64,000 bases of DNA from Curtobacterium sp. MCPF17_052. Lineage in GTDB: Bacteria; Actinomycetota; Actinomycetes; Actinomycetales; Microbacteriaceae. Every line of letters starts with the position of its first letter. Position 1 is the first letter of the stretch. The position numbers and the translations under genes were made by a program. The stretch covers positions 62,001-126,000 of the forward strand of contig NZ_QKSD01000009.1 in NCBI RefSeq assembly GCF_003234085.1. The letters are read 5' to 3'. Under the pieces are notes generated by a model. That model had not been told where the DNA came from, did not search any database, and worked only from the letters and a program-made list of their open reading frames with translations. This document shows, in pieces, positions 37,529-47,577 of the stretch.

Positions 37529-37851
37529 GTCGAGGACGGTACGGGCGTGGTCGACGGCGGGCGGGCCTCCAGACCGGGTCGGTGGAGAACGCATCCGGCG
37601 GGCCCGATCGTGCCGGACTTGTACCCCGATCTCGTCGGCCGTACCCCGTCGCATGCAGCACGCTGCGGAGCCTCCGACGGTCGGCCAAGAGGGGGACACG
37701 ACGGGCACGGACCGCGCTGTCCGCAGGTTCACCAGGACGCGGCGAGCACCTGCGTCGATGGACCGTTCTGTTCACCGTTCCGCGTCCCGCCGCGGATCGA
37801 GCGGGGTCGGACCCGCCGCGTGGGCACCGTCACACATGAGGGAACCACGGG

Positions 37852-37950
37852 AAAAAGAAGAGGCGGCACCTGTTGGGGGGAACGGGTGCCGCCAGGACAC
37901 CGGCGGATTGGGGGGAATCTTGACCGGCGCCACCGGGAACGAGCCCGGCG
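37852..37950 (-). ncRNA. 6C small RNA
   Basis: On the minus strand two hairpins each expose exactly six cytosines. The first is GATT-CCCCCC-AATC (37906-37919). The second is GTT-CCCCCC-AAC nested in the stem GGCGGCACC/GGTGCCGCC (37862-37893). The second stem is followed by TCTTCTTTTTCCC, an intrinsic terminator. TACAGT at 37957-37962 is a suitable -10, giving an RNA of about 99 nt. Paired C6 loops define the actinobacterial 6C RNA family, an sRNA found widely in this phylum. The exact 5' end is inferred. It lies in the gap between tadA and acs. Confidence 0.85.
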
Positions 37951-37956
37951 GGAACA

Positions 37957-37962
37957 ACTGTA
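37957..37962 (-). promoter_or_regulatory. candidate -10 of the 6C RNA
   Basis: TACAGT on the minus strand, about 7 nt before the inferred 5' end of the 6C RNA. No convincing -35 is seen. Confidence 0.4.
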
Positions 37963-38106
37963 CCCCAGGAACGGGATGCGATGACACCGCTGACCGGAGA
38001 ACGCGATCCTGCGCGTGGATCGGCCTCCCGGTTGCGCGAGGCTGCACCCGAGCATTCCCGGTGACCGAGTTGTCCACCGGCGCCTCGGCGGCGGTGACGC
38101 CCGGAG

Positions 38107-38112
38107 TAGTCT
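38107..38112 (+). promoter_or_regulatory. candidate -10 of acs
   Basis: TAGTCT about 74 nt before the acs ATG; it would give a leader of roughly 65 nt. No clear -35. Confidence 0.3.
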
Positions 38113-38185
38113 CCGTAGGCGCCCGGTCGTCGACTGCCTCGGTGGGTCCGACCGCGCCCCGGGCGGACGAGACGAGAGGACATCG

Positions 38186-40135
<1,950 letters not shown>

Positions 40136-40140
40136 CTGAC

Positions 40141-40183
40141 GCAGGAAGAGCCTCCAGGCCGGTCGGTCTGGAGGCTCTCCTGC
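40141..40183. terminator. bidirectional terminator between acs and ridA
   Basis: AGAGCCTCCAG (40147-40157) pairs with 40168-40178, extended by GCAGG/CCTGC with one bulged base. It lies 5 bp after the acs stop, between convergent genes. Confidence 0.75.
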
Positions 40184-40214
40184 TGTCCGCGGACGGCTTC
40201 CGTCCGCCGGTGGT

Positions 40215-40676
40215 TCAGTCCGTCAACTCGACGATCAGTTCCACCTCGACGGGTGCGTCGAGCGGCAGCACCGCGACGCCGACAGCACTCCGGGCGTGGA
40301 CGCCCGCTGCACCGAAGACGTCGCCGACGAGCTGCGAGGCACCGTTCGCGACCCCGGGCTGACCGGTGAACGACGGGTCCGAGGCGACGAAGACCGTCAC
40401 CTTGACGACCTTCGCCACCCGGTCGAGCGACCCGGCGACGCTCTGCACGGCGGCGAGGCCGTTCAGCGCGGCCTGACGTGCCTGCGCGGTCGCGGTCGCG
40501 GCGTCGACCTCCGAGCCGACCTTGCCGGTGACCGGGAGGGCGCCGTCGACGAAGGGCAGCTGCCCCGCCGTGAAGACGTGACGGCCAGAGACGACCGCCG
40601 GGACGTAGGCGGCGACCGGGGCCGCGACGGCCGGGATCGTGAGGCCGAGCTCGCGCAGGCGGTCCGCGATGCTCAC
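40215..40676 (-). CDS. ridA: RidA/YjgF-family protein
   Basis: 153 residues. RidA proteins hydrolyse reactive enamine/imine intermediates released by PLP enzymes. The pattern VAAYVPAVVSGRHVFTAGQLPFVDG and the C-terminal ARSAVGVAVLPLDAPVEVELIVELTD are typical, with the conserved Arg in HARSAVGV. It belongs to the longer subgroup (about 150 residues) common in actinobacteria. The GTG start overlaps the stop of a DUF4177 gene by 4 bp. Confidence 0.88.
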   Translation of the reverse strand: MSIADRLRELGLTIPAVAAPVAAYVPAVVSGRHVFTAGQLPFVDGALPVTGKVGSEVDAATATAQARQAALNGLAAVQSVAGSLDRVAKVVKVTVFVASDPSFTGQPGVANGASQLVGDVFGAAGVHARSAVGVAVLPLDAPVEVELIVELTD

Positions 40677-40831
40677 GCGTCGGCCTTCGGACGCTTCAGG
40701 TAGGCGACCAGGCCGCCCTCGGGGCCGGTGACGACCTGGACCAGCTCCCAGCCCTCGTCACCGAAGTTGTTGAGGATGGCAGTGGTGTTGTGGATGATCA
40801 ACGGAGTCGTGAGGTATTCCCAGCGGCGCAT
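40673..40831 (-). CDS. small DUF4177-family protein
   Basis: 52 residues: MRRWEYLTTPLI, then ILNNFGDEGWELVQVV, then a Gly-rich turn and VAYLKRPK. The W-E-Y start and the GDEGWELV core are the DUF4177 signature. The ATG has AAGGAA 4 nt upstream and its stop overlaps the ridA start (GTGA), so the two are coupled. Function unknown. It is short enough to be missed by length cut-offs. It is divergent from ponA, 50 bp away. Confidence 0.85.
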   Translation of the reverse strand: MRRWEYLTTPLIIHNTTAILNNFGDEGWELVQVVTGPEGGLVAYLKRPKADA

Positions 40832-40868
40832 GCGGTTCCTTGCCAGCCTTTCAGTCCGAGGTGTCGTT

Positions 40869-40874
40869 TAGGCT
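40869..40874 (+). promoter_or_regulatory. leaderless -10 hexamer of ponA
   Basis: TAGGCT, 7 nt, then ATG at 40882; same hexamer and spacing as at 3645 and 13795. Confidence 0.55.
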
Positions 40875-40881
40875 GCATCCT

Positions 40882-43518
40882 ATGTCTGCCCAGAAGACGT
40901 CTGCCCGTCGGACCAAGCCCGTCTCCGCAGTCGGCGCCTTCATCGGTTTCGTCGGCTTCAGCGCGCTCGCCGGTCTGCTCGTCACCATCGGTGTCACGCC
41001 GGCCATCGCCGTCGCCGGTGTCACGACGACCTCGACGATCGGTGTGTTCGAGTCCCTGCCCGAGTACATCGAGCTCGGTGACCTCCCCCAGCGCAACGAG
41101 GTCCTGGCCTACCAGGGCGGCAAGCCCGTGCACCTGGCGACGGTCTACGACCAGAACCGCCAGGAGCTCAAGTTCGACCAGATCAGCGACAACCTGAAGA
41201 ACGCAGCCATCGACGGCGAGGACAAGCGCTTCTGGGACCACGGCGGTGTCGACATGACCTCGCTGGTCCGCGCCGGTGTGGGCACGGTCGCCGGCGGTGG
41301 CCTCGGCGATTCGGGCGGTGGCTCGACGCTGACCATGCAGCTGGTCCGCAACATCAAGATGCAGCAGGCCCTCGAGCTCCCGACCCCGGAGGAGCGCCTC
41401 AAGGCCTACAACGAGGCGACGAAGGTCTCGGTCTCCCGCAAGCTCGAGGAGATGAAGCTCGCGATCGGGCTCGCGAAGAAGTACTCGAAGAAGGACATCC
41501 TCACCGGGTACCTCAACATCGCCTTCTTCGGCGACCAGACGTACGGCGTCCAGGCGGCAGCCCAGCACTACTTCGGCAAGAACGCCACCGACCTCACGCC
41601 GGCCGAGGGCGCGTCGATCCTGGCGATCGTGCAGTCCCCGAACACCCGCAACCTGTCCGACCCCAAGTTCTACGACGCCAACGTCGCCCGACGTGACGTC
41701 ATCCTCAAGTCGATGTACGCGCAGAAGCACATCGACGAGAAGCAGTTCGACGAGGCCATCAAGTCCAAGCCGGCTGACTACGTGCACCTGACCGACCCGA
41801 CGCAGGGCTGCAAGGCCGCGGCGGGCAACGGCGCGCAGTTCTTCTGCGATTACGCGGTGCAGGTAGTCAAGGAGATGTCGCAGCTCGGCGCGACGCAGAA
41901 GCAGCGCGACGCCGCCTGGCGCAACGGTGGCTACACGATCCAGACCACGCTGAACCTGGACCTGAACAACGCGCAGAAGGACCTGATCAACGCGTACGCC
42001 CCGAACACCGAGTCCCGGTTCGCCCTGGGCGGCGTCCTCAACTCGGTCGAGGCCGACACCGGTCGCGTGCTGACGATGGTGCAGAACAAGAACTACAACC
42101 AGCTCGCCGCCTGCGGCACGGAGGGTGCTGACCCCAACGCCTGCGCGCCGGCCACCGACACCGGCATCAACTTCAGCGTCGACCAGAAGTACGGCGGTGG
42201 CGAGGGCTTCCAGACGGGGTCGACGTTCAAGCCGTTCACCCTGTTGAACTGGCTGCAGAACGGGCACGGCCTGCAGGAGATCGTGAACGGCACGCCGCGC
42301 ACCTTCTCGAGTTTCACCCAGTGCGATGCTCCGCTGAACGTCAACTACCCGGTGCGGAACGACGCCCCCGGCGAAGGCGGCAACATGACCGTCGAGAACG
42401 CCACCTACCGGTCGATCAACAACTCCTACGTCCAGATGGCCCAGAAACTCGACTTCTGTGACATCCGCAAGACCGCGGAGAGCCTCGGTGTCCACCTCGC
42501 GAAGCCGCGTGCGACCTCCACCGAGTACGCCGACGACATGTCCAAGCCCACGACCTCCGCAGTCAAGACGAACGCCTCGTTCGTCCTCGGCACGAACTAC
42601 ATCGCTCCGCTGACCATGGCGGCTGCCTACGCCGGCTTGGCCAACAAGGGCAACTTCTGCCGGCCCATCGCGATCGACAACGTGACGAACGCGGACGGCA
42701 AGTCGCTCGGCGGCCAGCCGAAGGAATGCACGCAGGCCGTCGACCCACAGGTCACCGCGACCGCGATCTTCGCGCTCAAGAAGGTCCTCACGATCGGTAC
42801 GGCCCCCGGCGGTCGCACCCCCGACGGCTACGACGAGTTCGCGAAGACCGGCACGACCGACGACGCCGACCAGATCTGGATCGTCGGTGCGTCGACGAAG
42901 GTCGCGACCGCTGCTTGGCTGGGCAACACGGTCGGCAAGCAGAACCTCCGGTTCGTCTACGGCCCGAACGGCGCCTACGCCGGCTCCCGTACGGCACTTT
43001 GGCGACAGGCCCAGACCGTCGCGAACACCCAGTACCCGGGCGGTCAGTTCGAGACCCCGTCCGCAGCGGCGATCCGCGGCAACAGCATCACCGTCCCGAA
43101 CGTCGCCGGTCAGACACCCGACGCAGCACGAGCGGCGCTGGCCAACGCAGGACTGACCTACGTCGACGGTGGCGTCCAGGCAGGCGGCGGGACCGCGGGG
43201 ACGGTCTCCACCACGAGCCCCGCGGCGGGTCTGCAGCTCTCCAAGGGCTCGAGCGTGACCGTCTTCACCACGGACGGCTCGCAGGCCTCGGTGCCCGACG
43301 TCGGGGGCGAGAAGGTCGACGACGCTCGTTCCGAACTGTCGGGGGCCGGGTTCACGAACGTTGCGATAGCCGGCGACTACGAGCGTGGCGACGGCAAGAA
43401 CGAGTGCACCGTGGCGGCGATCGCCCCGGGCGCCGGGACCGCTGTCGCCAAGGGCAGCGGCGTGACCCTGAAGCTGTTCGGCAACAAGGACGGCAAGGCT
43501 CCGAAGGCCTGCCGATGA
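40882..43518 (+). CDS. ponA: class A penicillin-binding protein (transglycosylase/transpeptidase) with two PASTA domains
   Basis: Builds and cross-links peptidoglycan outside the membrane. 878 residues: a basic N-terminus and membrane helix (about 15-45). The GT51 glycosyltransferase has EDKRFWDHGG with the catalytic Glu at 113. The transpeptidase has GSTFKPF (Ser447), SINNSY and KTGTTDD (Lys655). Two PASTA domains from about 733 to the end suggest sensing of muropeptides or beta-lactams. The start at 40882 is supported by TAGGCT 7 nt upstream. It overlaps the next gene by 4 bp. Confidence 0.95.
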   Translation: MSAQKTSARRTKPVSAVGAFIGFVGFSALAGLLVTIGVTPAIAVAGVTTTSTIGVFESLPEYIELGDLPQRNEVLAYQGGKPVHLATVYDQNRQELKFDQISDNLKNAAIDGEDKRFWDHGGVDMTSLVRAGVGTVAGGGLGDSGGGSTLTMQLVRNIKMQQALELPTPEERLKAYNEATKVSVSRKLEEMKLAIGLAKKYSKKDILTGYLNIAFFGDQTYGVQAAAQHYFGKNATDLTPAEGASILAIVQSPNTRNLSDPKFYDANVARRDVILKSMYAQKHIDEKQFDEAIKSKPADYVHLTDPTQGCKAAAGNGAQFFCDYAVQVVKEMSQLGATQKQRDAAWRNGGYTIQTTLNLDLNNAQKDLINAYAPNTESRFALGGVLNSVEADTGRVLTMVQNKNYNQLAACGTEGADPNACAPATDTGINFSVDQKYGGGEGFQTGSTFKPFTLLNWLQNGHGLQEIVNGTPRTFSSFTQCDAPLNVNYPVRNDAPGEGGNMTVENATYRSINNSYVQMAQKLDFCDIRKTAESLGVHLAKPRATSTEYADDMSKPTTSAVKTNASFVLGTNYIAPLTMAAAYAGLANKGNFCRPIAIDNVTNADGKSLGGQPKECTQAVDPQVTATAIFALKKVLTIGTAPGGRTPDGYDEFAKTGTTDDADQIWIVGASTKVATAAWLGNTVGKQNLRFVYGPNGAYAGSRTALWRQAQTVANTQYPGGQFETPSAAAIRGNSITVPNVAGQTPDAARAALANAGLTYVDGGVQAGGGTAGTVSTTSPAAGLQLSKGSSVTVFTTDGSQASVPDVGGEKVDDARSELSGAGFTNVAIAGDYERGDGKNECTVAAIAPGAGTAVAKGSGVTLKLFGNKDGKAPKACR

Positions 43519-44468
43519 CGCGCGGCCGCGGCGCCCTCGGCGTCCTGGCCGCGGGTGGCGCGGTTGGCGTCGCCTCTGCTGCGTGGGGGTCACTGGTCGA
43601 GCGTCGACGGTTCGGTATCCGGTGGGAGACCGTCCCCGTCCTACCCGCGGGTTCTCGGGACGTGACGGTGCTGCACCTCTCCGACATCCACATGGCGCCG
43701 TGGCAGGCCGACAAGCAGCAGTGGATCCGCGATCTCAGCCTGGTCGAGCCGGACTTCATCGTGAACACCGGCGACAACCTCGGGCACGAGACCGCCAACG
43801 CTGCCGTCGAGTACGCCCTCGAGCCGTTCCGGGGTGTCCCCGGTGCCTTCGTGTACGGCTCGAACGACTTCTTCGCGCCGTCGCCGCGCAACCCCGTGAA
43901 GTACCTCTCCGGCCCGAGTTCGATGCGGCCGGAGACCCAGCCGGTCCGGCTCGACGTCGACCGGCAGACGGCGTTCTTCGAGTCGCTCGGGTGGCTCGAC
44001 CTCAATGACCAAGCCCGCGCGATCGAGGTCCGCGGTTCACGCTTCGAGCTCTTCGGCACCTCCGACGCGCACCGGGACTGGGACCGCCTGGACCTGCTGC
44101 CGGCGAACGTCGACGAGATGCGCTCCGAGGTCCCCTGGTCCGAGGACGAATCCGGCCCCTCCCCCGTCTCCATCGGGGTCACGCACGCGCCGTACCGCCG
44201 CGTGCTGGACGCCTTCGTCACACAGGGTGCGGACGTCGTGTTCGCCGGACACACCCACGGCGGCCAGGTCGCGGTCCCCGGGATCGGGGCACTGGTCACG
44301 AACTCGGACCTCCCCCGTCGGTACGCCAGCGGTCTGCACCAGTGGCAGAACCGCACGCACTGGTCATGGCTCAACGTCTCGGCCGGTCTCGGGACCTCGA
44401 TTTACGCCCCGATCCGGTTCGCGGTGCGGCCCGAGGCCGTCGTCGTCACCCTCACCGCCCGAGGCTGA
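43515..44468 (+). CDS. membrane-anchored metallophosphoesterase (YkuE-like)
   Basis: 317 residues. The N-terminal hydrophobic stretch (about 8-28) could be an anchor or signal. Metal-binding motifs: HLSDIHM (near 55), NTGDNLG (near 85), GSNDFF (near 115), THAPYRR and GHTHGGQ (near 250). The third motif is GSND where the family consensus is GNH(D/E), so one histidine is missing. The partner gene ponA suggests a cell-envelope substrate. Its ATG overlaps the ponA stop. Confidence 0.88.
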   Translation: MTRGRGALGVLAAGGAVGVASAAWGSLVERRRFGIRWETVPVLPAGSRDVTVLHLSDIHMAPWQADKQQWIRDLSLVEPDFIVNTGDNLGHETANAAVEYALEPFRGVPGAFVYGSNDFFAPSPRNPVKYLSGPSSMRPETQPVRLDVDRQTAFFESLGWLDLNDQARAIEVRGSRFELFGTSDAHRDWDRLDLLPANVDEMRSEVPWSEDESGPSPVSIGVTHAPYRRVLDAFVTQGADVVFAGHTHGGQVAVPGIGALVTNSDLPRRYASGLHQWQNRTHWSWLNVSAGLGTSIYAPIRFAVRPEAVVVTLTARG

Positions 44469-44568
44469 CGCCGCGCCGACACGTCGCGCTGTGCCTCGGC
44501 GTTCCCGCGCACACGTTCCGGCACCCGTCGGCGCCTCCGCGGAGTCGTGCGCGTTGTAGTCCACTGGC

Positions 44569-44617
44569 CGAAAGCGACAGATGTGCGCGGTACGGCGGCG
44601 CCGTTCTGTCGCTTTCG
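44569..44617. repeat. 12-bp inverted repeat in the gene-free stretch before tRNA-Pro
   Basis: CGAAAGCGACAG (44569-44580) and its exact complement (44606-44617) flank 25 bp. Apart from this and the tRNA promoter, I see nothing in the 335 bp between the phosphoesterase and tRNA-Pro. Confidence 0.7.
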
Positions 44618-44735
44618 CGTCCGGGATCCCCGCACCGGTCCGCGGGGACCGCGACCGGCCGCGCGGCACGGACTGGAGGCGCGGCTCGACCCGCCTCGTC
44701 GCAGCTGGACCGCGACGCGCCCGGCCGGTACAGCG

Positions 44736-44768
44736 TGGTCGTGAGCACCCCCGAACATCGGGTAGACT
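44736..44768 (+). promoter_or_regulatory. tRNA-Pro promoter with an element shared with tRNA-Ser
   Basis: GTGGTCGTGAGCACCCCC, then 10 nt, then TAGACT (44769 at the latest), about 36 nt before the tRNA. The same 18 bp occurs upstream of tRNA-Ser. GTGAGC with a 16-nt spacer could be the -35. Confidence 0.5.
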
Positions 44769-44803
44769 TCTGGGGTTGCTCCGGGAACGGAGTGACCACA
44801 CCG

Positions 44804-44878
<75 letters not shown>

Positions 44879-44883
44879 AGCCA

Positions 44884-44913
44884 CGGCCCTGGTTCCACTC
44901 GGAACCAGGGCCG
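44884..44913 (+). terminator. terminator of tRNA-Pro
   Basis: 13-bp perfect stem (44884-44896 with 44901-44913), 4-nt loop, followed by TTCTGT. Confidence 0.8.
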
Positions 44914-44978
44914 TTCTGTATCCCCGGGCTGTTCTGCGTTTCAGGGCCGTTCTGCGTTCCAGGGCCGTTCTGCATCCC
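44907..44978. repeat. four 18-bp tandem repeats growing from the tRNA-Pro terminator
   Basis: Four units of AGGGCCGTTCTGCGTTCC type at 44907, 44925, 44943 and 44961, with a few substitutions and a partial fifth. The first unit is the 3' arm and tail of the terminator. Confidence 0.85.
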
Positions 44979-45141
44979 AGGGGTCGGTCCGGACCTCCCG
45001 CCGGAGCCATCGCCCCGGCACCGCCTCGGCCTCCGCCGCCGCACAACGAGAACCGGTCCGCACCACGGTCTCCCGCGGCGCGAACCGGTTGCAACACGAC
45101 GGATCCGCGCGGAGGCTGCCCGCACCCGGCGAACCCGCTCC

Positions 45142-46182
45142 CTAGCCGACCGCGACGCCCGCGCGGACCAGCCGCCCCTCGGCGTGCAGTCCGGCGACGA
45201 CCTCGAGCGCCTGGTGCCGGTAACGCGACTGCGCCGCTCCCGGAGCGACGATCACGCCGTCCGCACCGGTGGACTCGACCAGGTCGTTGATCTTCGCCGC
45301 GACCTCGTCCCGCGTGCCGTACGCCTGACGCTCGGTGCGCGCGGCGATGAACCGACGCTCGAGGTCCGAGAACTGGTAGGCGCGGGCCTCGTCCATCGAC
45401 ACCGGCTCGGGCTTCGTCCCCTGACGCATCCGGATGAACGAGATCATGCCCGGGGCACTCTGCTCATCGACCACGCCCGGGTCCTCGTCAGTGACGACCT
45501 GCACGCCGATCAGGGCGAGCGGCTCGGACCGGAAGCGGGAGGGTCGGAACGACTGGTGGTAGAGCGCGAGGGCTGCTTCGGTGTTGTCCGAGGCGAAGTG
45601 GTGCGCGAACGCGAAGGCGATCCCGAGCGCACCGGCGACCTGTGCGCTGTAGCCGGAGGAACCGAGCAGCCAGAACTCGGGAACGTCGCCGTAGCCGGGG
45701 ACGGCGCGGATCCTGGAGAGCGGGTTCGACTCCTCCATGCCGGTGAAGAACCCGACCAGGTCGGCGAGCTGCTGCGGGAAGTCGTCGACGTCCAGTCGGT
45801 CCGTGCGACGCAGGGCCATCGCCGTCGCACCGTCCGTCCCGGGTGCGCGGCCGATGCCGAGGTCGACGCGGTCGCCGTACAGCGCGCGCAGGGTGCCGAA
45901 CTGCTCGGCGATGACGAGGGGTGCGTGGTTCGGCAGCATCACGCCACCGGAGCCGATGCGGATGGTGGAGGTGGCAGCTCCCACGGCGCTGAGCAGGACG
46001 GCGGGTGCCGACGAGGTGATCCCGGGCATGCCGTGGTGTTCGGCGACCCAGAAGCGTTCGTAGCCGAGCTGCTCGGCCCGGACGGCCATGTCGATCGAGC
46101 CCTGCAGGGCCTCGGTGTTCGACTGGCCGTACTCGCGCGTGGCGAGGTCGAGGACGGAAAGGTGCAGGGGTGCGTCGCTCAT
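45142..46182 (-). CDS. LLM-class flavin-dependent oxidoreductase (MsnO8-like)
   Basis: 346-residue bacterial-luciferase-like monooxygenase. It begins [15 protein letters not shown], followed by [39 protein letters not shown] and [14 protein letters not shown], the signature of the MsnO8-like subgroup. It would use FMN or F420 with an unknown substrate. It is 58 bp from tdk and may be the last gene of that minus-strand series, but co-transcription is uncertain. Confidence 0.88.
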   Translation of the reverse strand: MSDAPLHLSVLDLATREYGQSNTEALQGSIDMAVRAEQLGYERFWVAEHHGMPGITSSAPAVLLSAVGAATSTIRIGSGGVMLPNHAPLVIAEQFGTLRALYGDRVDLGIGRAPGTDGATAMALRRTDRLDVDDFPQQLADLVGFFTGMEESNPLSRIRAVPGYGDVPEFWLLGSSGYSAQVAGALGIAFAFAHHFASDNTEAALALYHQSFRPSRFRSEPLALIGVQVVTDEDPGVVDEQSAPGMISFIRMRQGTKPEPVSMDEARAYQFSDLERRFIAARTERQAYGTRDEVAAKINDLVESTGADGVIVAPGAAQSRYRHQALEVVAGLHAEGRLVRAGVAVG

Positions 46183-46240
46183 GACGAAGCCAACGTGGGA
46201 CGACCCGCGACCATTCCGCGCCTCCCGTCCGGCCCCGCTG

Positions 46241-46876
46241 TCAGTGCCCGGTCTCGCCGTCCAGTCGCCCGCCGGACTCCGTGAGGTAGCAGTTGGCGCA
46301 GAGGGACTCGTACTCGACGTCGGCGCCGTCGATGGCGACCTGCGACCCGTCGAACACGAACTGCCCGTCGATCTTCCGCGCGTTGAAGACGGCCTTCCGT
46401 CCGCAGCGGCAGATCGTCTTCAGCTCCTCGAGGGAGTGCGCGACCTCGAGCAGACGTCGGCTGCCCGGGAACGCCTCAGTGCGGAAGTCGGTGCGGATGC
46501 CGTACGCCAGGACCGGGATCTGGTCGAGGACGGCGATGCGCAGCAGGTCGTCGACCTGACGCGGGGTGAGGAACTGCGCCTCGTCGACGAGCACGCAGCT
46601 GACCGGTCGGACCATGCCGTCCAGGCGCGCCGACTCCGGGTCGGTCGCACCGGCATCGGCGACGGCAGCCCGGACGTCGGCGTCCGCCGGCAGGACGACG
46701 TCGACGGTCCGCGTCACACCGAGCCGTGAGACGATCTCGCGGTCACCCTTCGTGTCGACCGCGGGCTTCGCGAGCAGGACGCGCTGGCCGCGCTCCTCGT
46801 AGTTGTAGGCGGCCTGCAGGAGTCCGGTGCTCTTGCCGCTGTTCATCGCGCCGAAACGGAAGTAGAGCTTCGCCAC
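46241..46876 (-). CDS. tdk: thymidine kinase (type II)
   Basis: Salvages thymidine to dTMP, 211 residues. P-loop [11 protein letters not shown] (near 7-17), LVDEAQFL with the catalytic Glu, [12 protein letters not shown] (substrate lasso), and zinc ligands ICRCGRKA and YESLCANCY (four Cys). The GTG start overlaps the TAG stop of the LuxR regulator by one base, so it is translationally coupled to a two-component operon, an unexpected partner. Confidence 0.94.
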   Translation of the reverse strand: MAKLYFRFGAMNSGKSTGLLQAAYNYEERGQRVLLAKPAVDTKGDREIVSRLGVTRTVDVVLPADADVRAAVADAGATDPESARLDGMVRPVSCVLVDEAQFLTPRQVDDLLRIAVLDQIPVLAYGIRTDFRTEAFPGSRRLLEVAHSLEELKTICRCGRKAVFNARKIDGQFVFDGSQVAIDGADVEYESLCANCYLTESGGRLDGETGH

Positions 46877-47577
46877 TACGCGAGGAAGCCGTCCTCCGCC
46901 GCACGACGGATCAGGTCGGACTTCTTGGACGCCGGACGACCGACCTTCGCGTACTTCTCCCGGACGCGGCGCAGGTAGGTCTTCGCGGTCTCGTACTGCA
47001 CGTTCATCTGCGCGGCGACCTCGTTCGTGGAGTACCCGGAGACGTAGAGGCGGAGTGCTTCCTCTTCGCCGTGGCTGAGCTTCGGCCGCTGGTGAGCGCT
47101 CGCCCCGGTCGGCAGCGGCCGCCATTCGCGCTGTGCGGGAGTCTCACGGGCGACACCCATGACCTCGCGCGCGATGTCCATGACCTCGCGCATCGGCAGC
47201 GACTTCGACAGGAAGGCAGCTGCACCGGCGGCCAGGGACCGGTCGCGGGACTCGCGGGCGTCGACGCTCGAGAGCACGATGACCTTCGCGCCGGCGGCAC
47301 GGCAGGTGCGGACGCGGGCCTCGATCGAGACGGGCTCCTTCAGCTGGAAGTCGAGGAACACCAGGTCGGTCGGGAAGCTGTCGCTGTGCACCATCTCGAG
47401 CCAGGTGTGCGCGGTGAGGGCCAGGTCGAAGTCGAAGGCGTTCACCGCGATCCAGCTGGAGAGGCTGTCGAGCAGGACCTCGTGGTCGTCGAGGATGGCC
47501 AGACGCACCCGGCGCGCACCCGGGGTCGGCAACGACGGACCGCCCTCCACGAGCCGGTTCGGGTCAGTGCTGGTCAT
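46876..47577 (-). CDS. LuxR/NarL-family response regulator
   Basis: 233 residues. The receiver domain starts RVRLAILDDHEVLLDSL and has the phospho-acceptor Asp in DLVFLDFQLKEP, with the conserved Lys in AFLSKSLP. The C-terminal helix-turn-helix is LSHGEEEALRLYVSGYSTNEVAAQMNVQYETAKTYLRRVREKYAKVGR. It lies immediately downstream of two sensor-like membrane proteins (14-bp overlap), so it should be their partner. Targets are unknown. Confidence 0.9.
   Translation of the reverse strand: MTSTDPNRLVEGGPSLPTPGARRVRLAILDDHEVLLDSLSSWIAVNAFDFDLALTAHTWLEMVHSDSFPTDLVFLDFQLKEPVSIEARVRTCRAAGAKVIVLSSVDARESRDRSLAAGAAAFLSKSLPMREVMDIAREVMGVARETPAQREWRPLPTGASAHQRPKLSHGEEEALRLYVSGYSTNEVAAQMNVQYETAKTYLRRVREKYAKVGRPASKKSDLIRRAAEDGFLA

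Noticed and set aside
37529..38185. Small protein genes in the tadA-acs gap
   Set aside because: Open frames here have no ribosome binding site or conserved motif; the interval is explained by the 6C RNA and the acs promoter.
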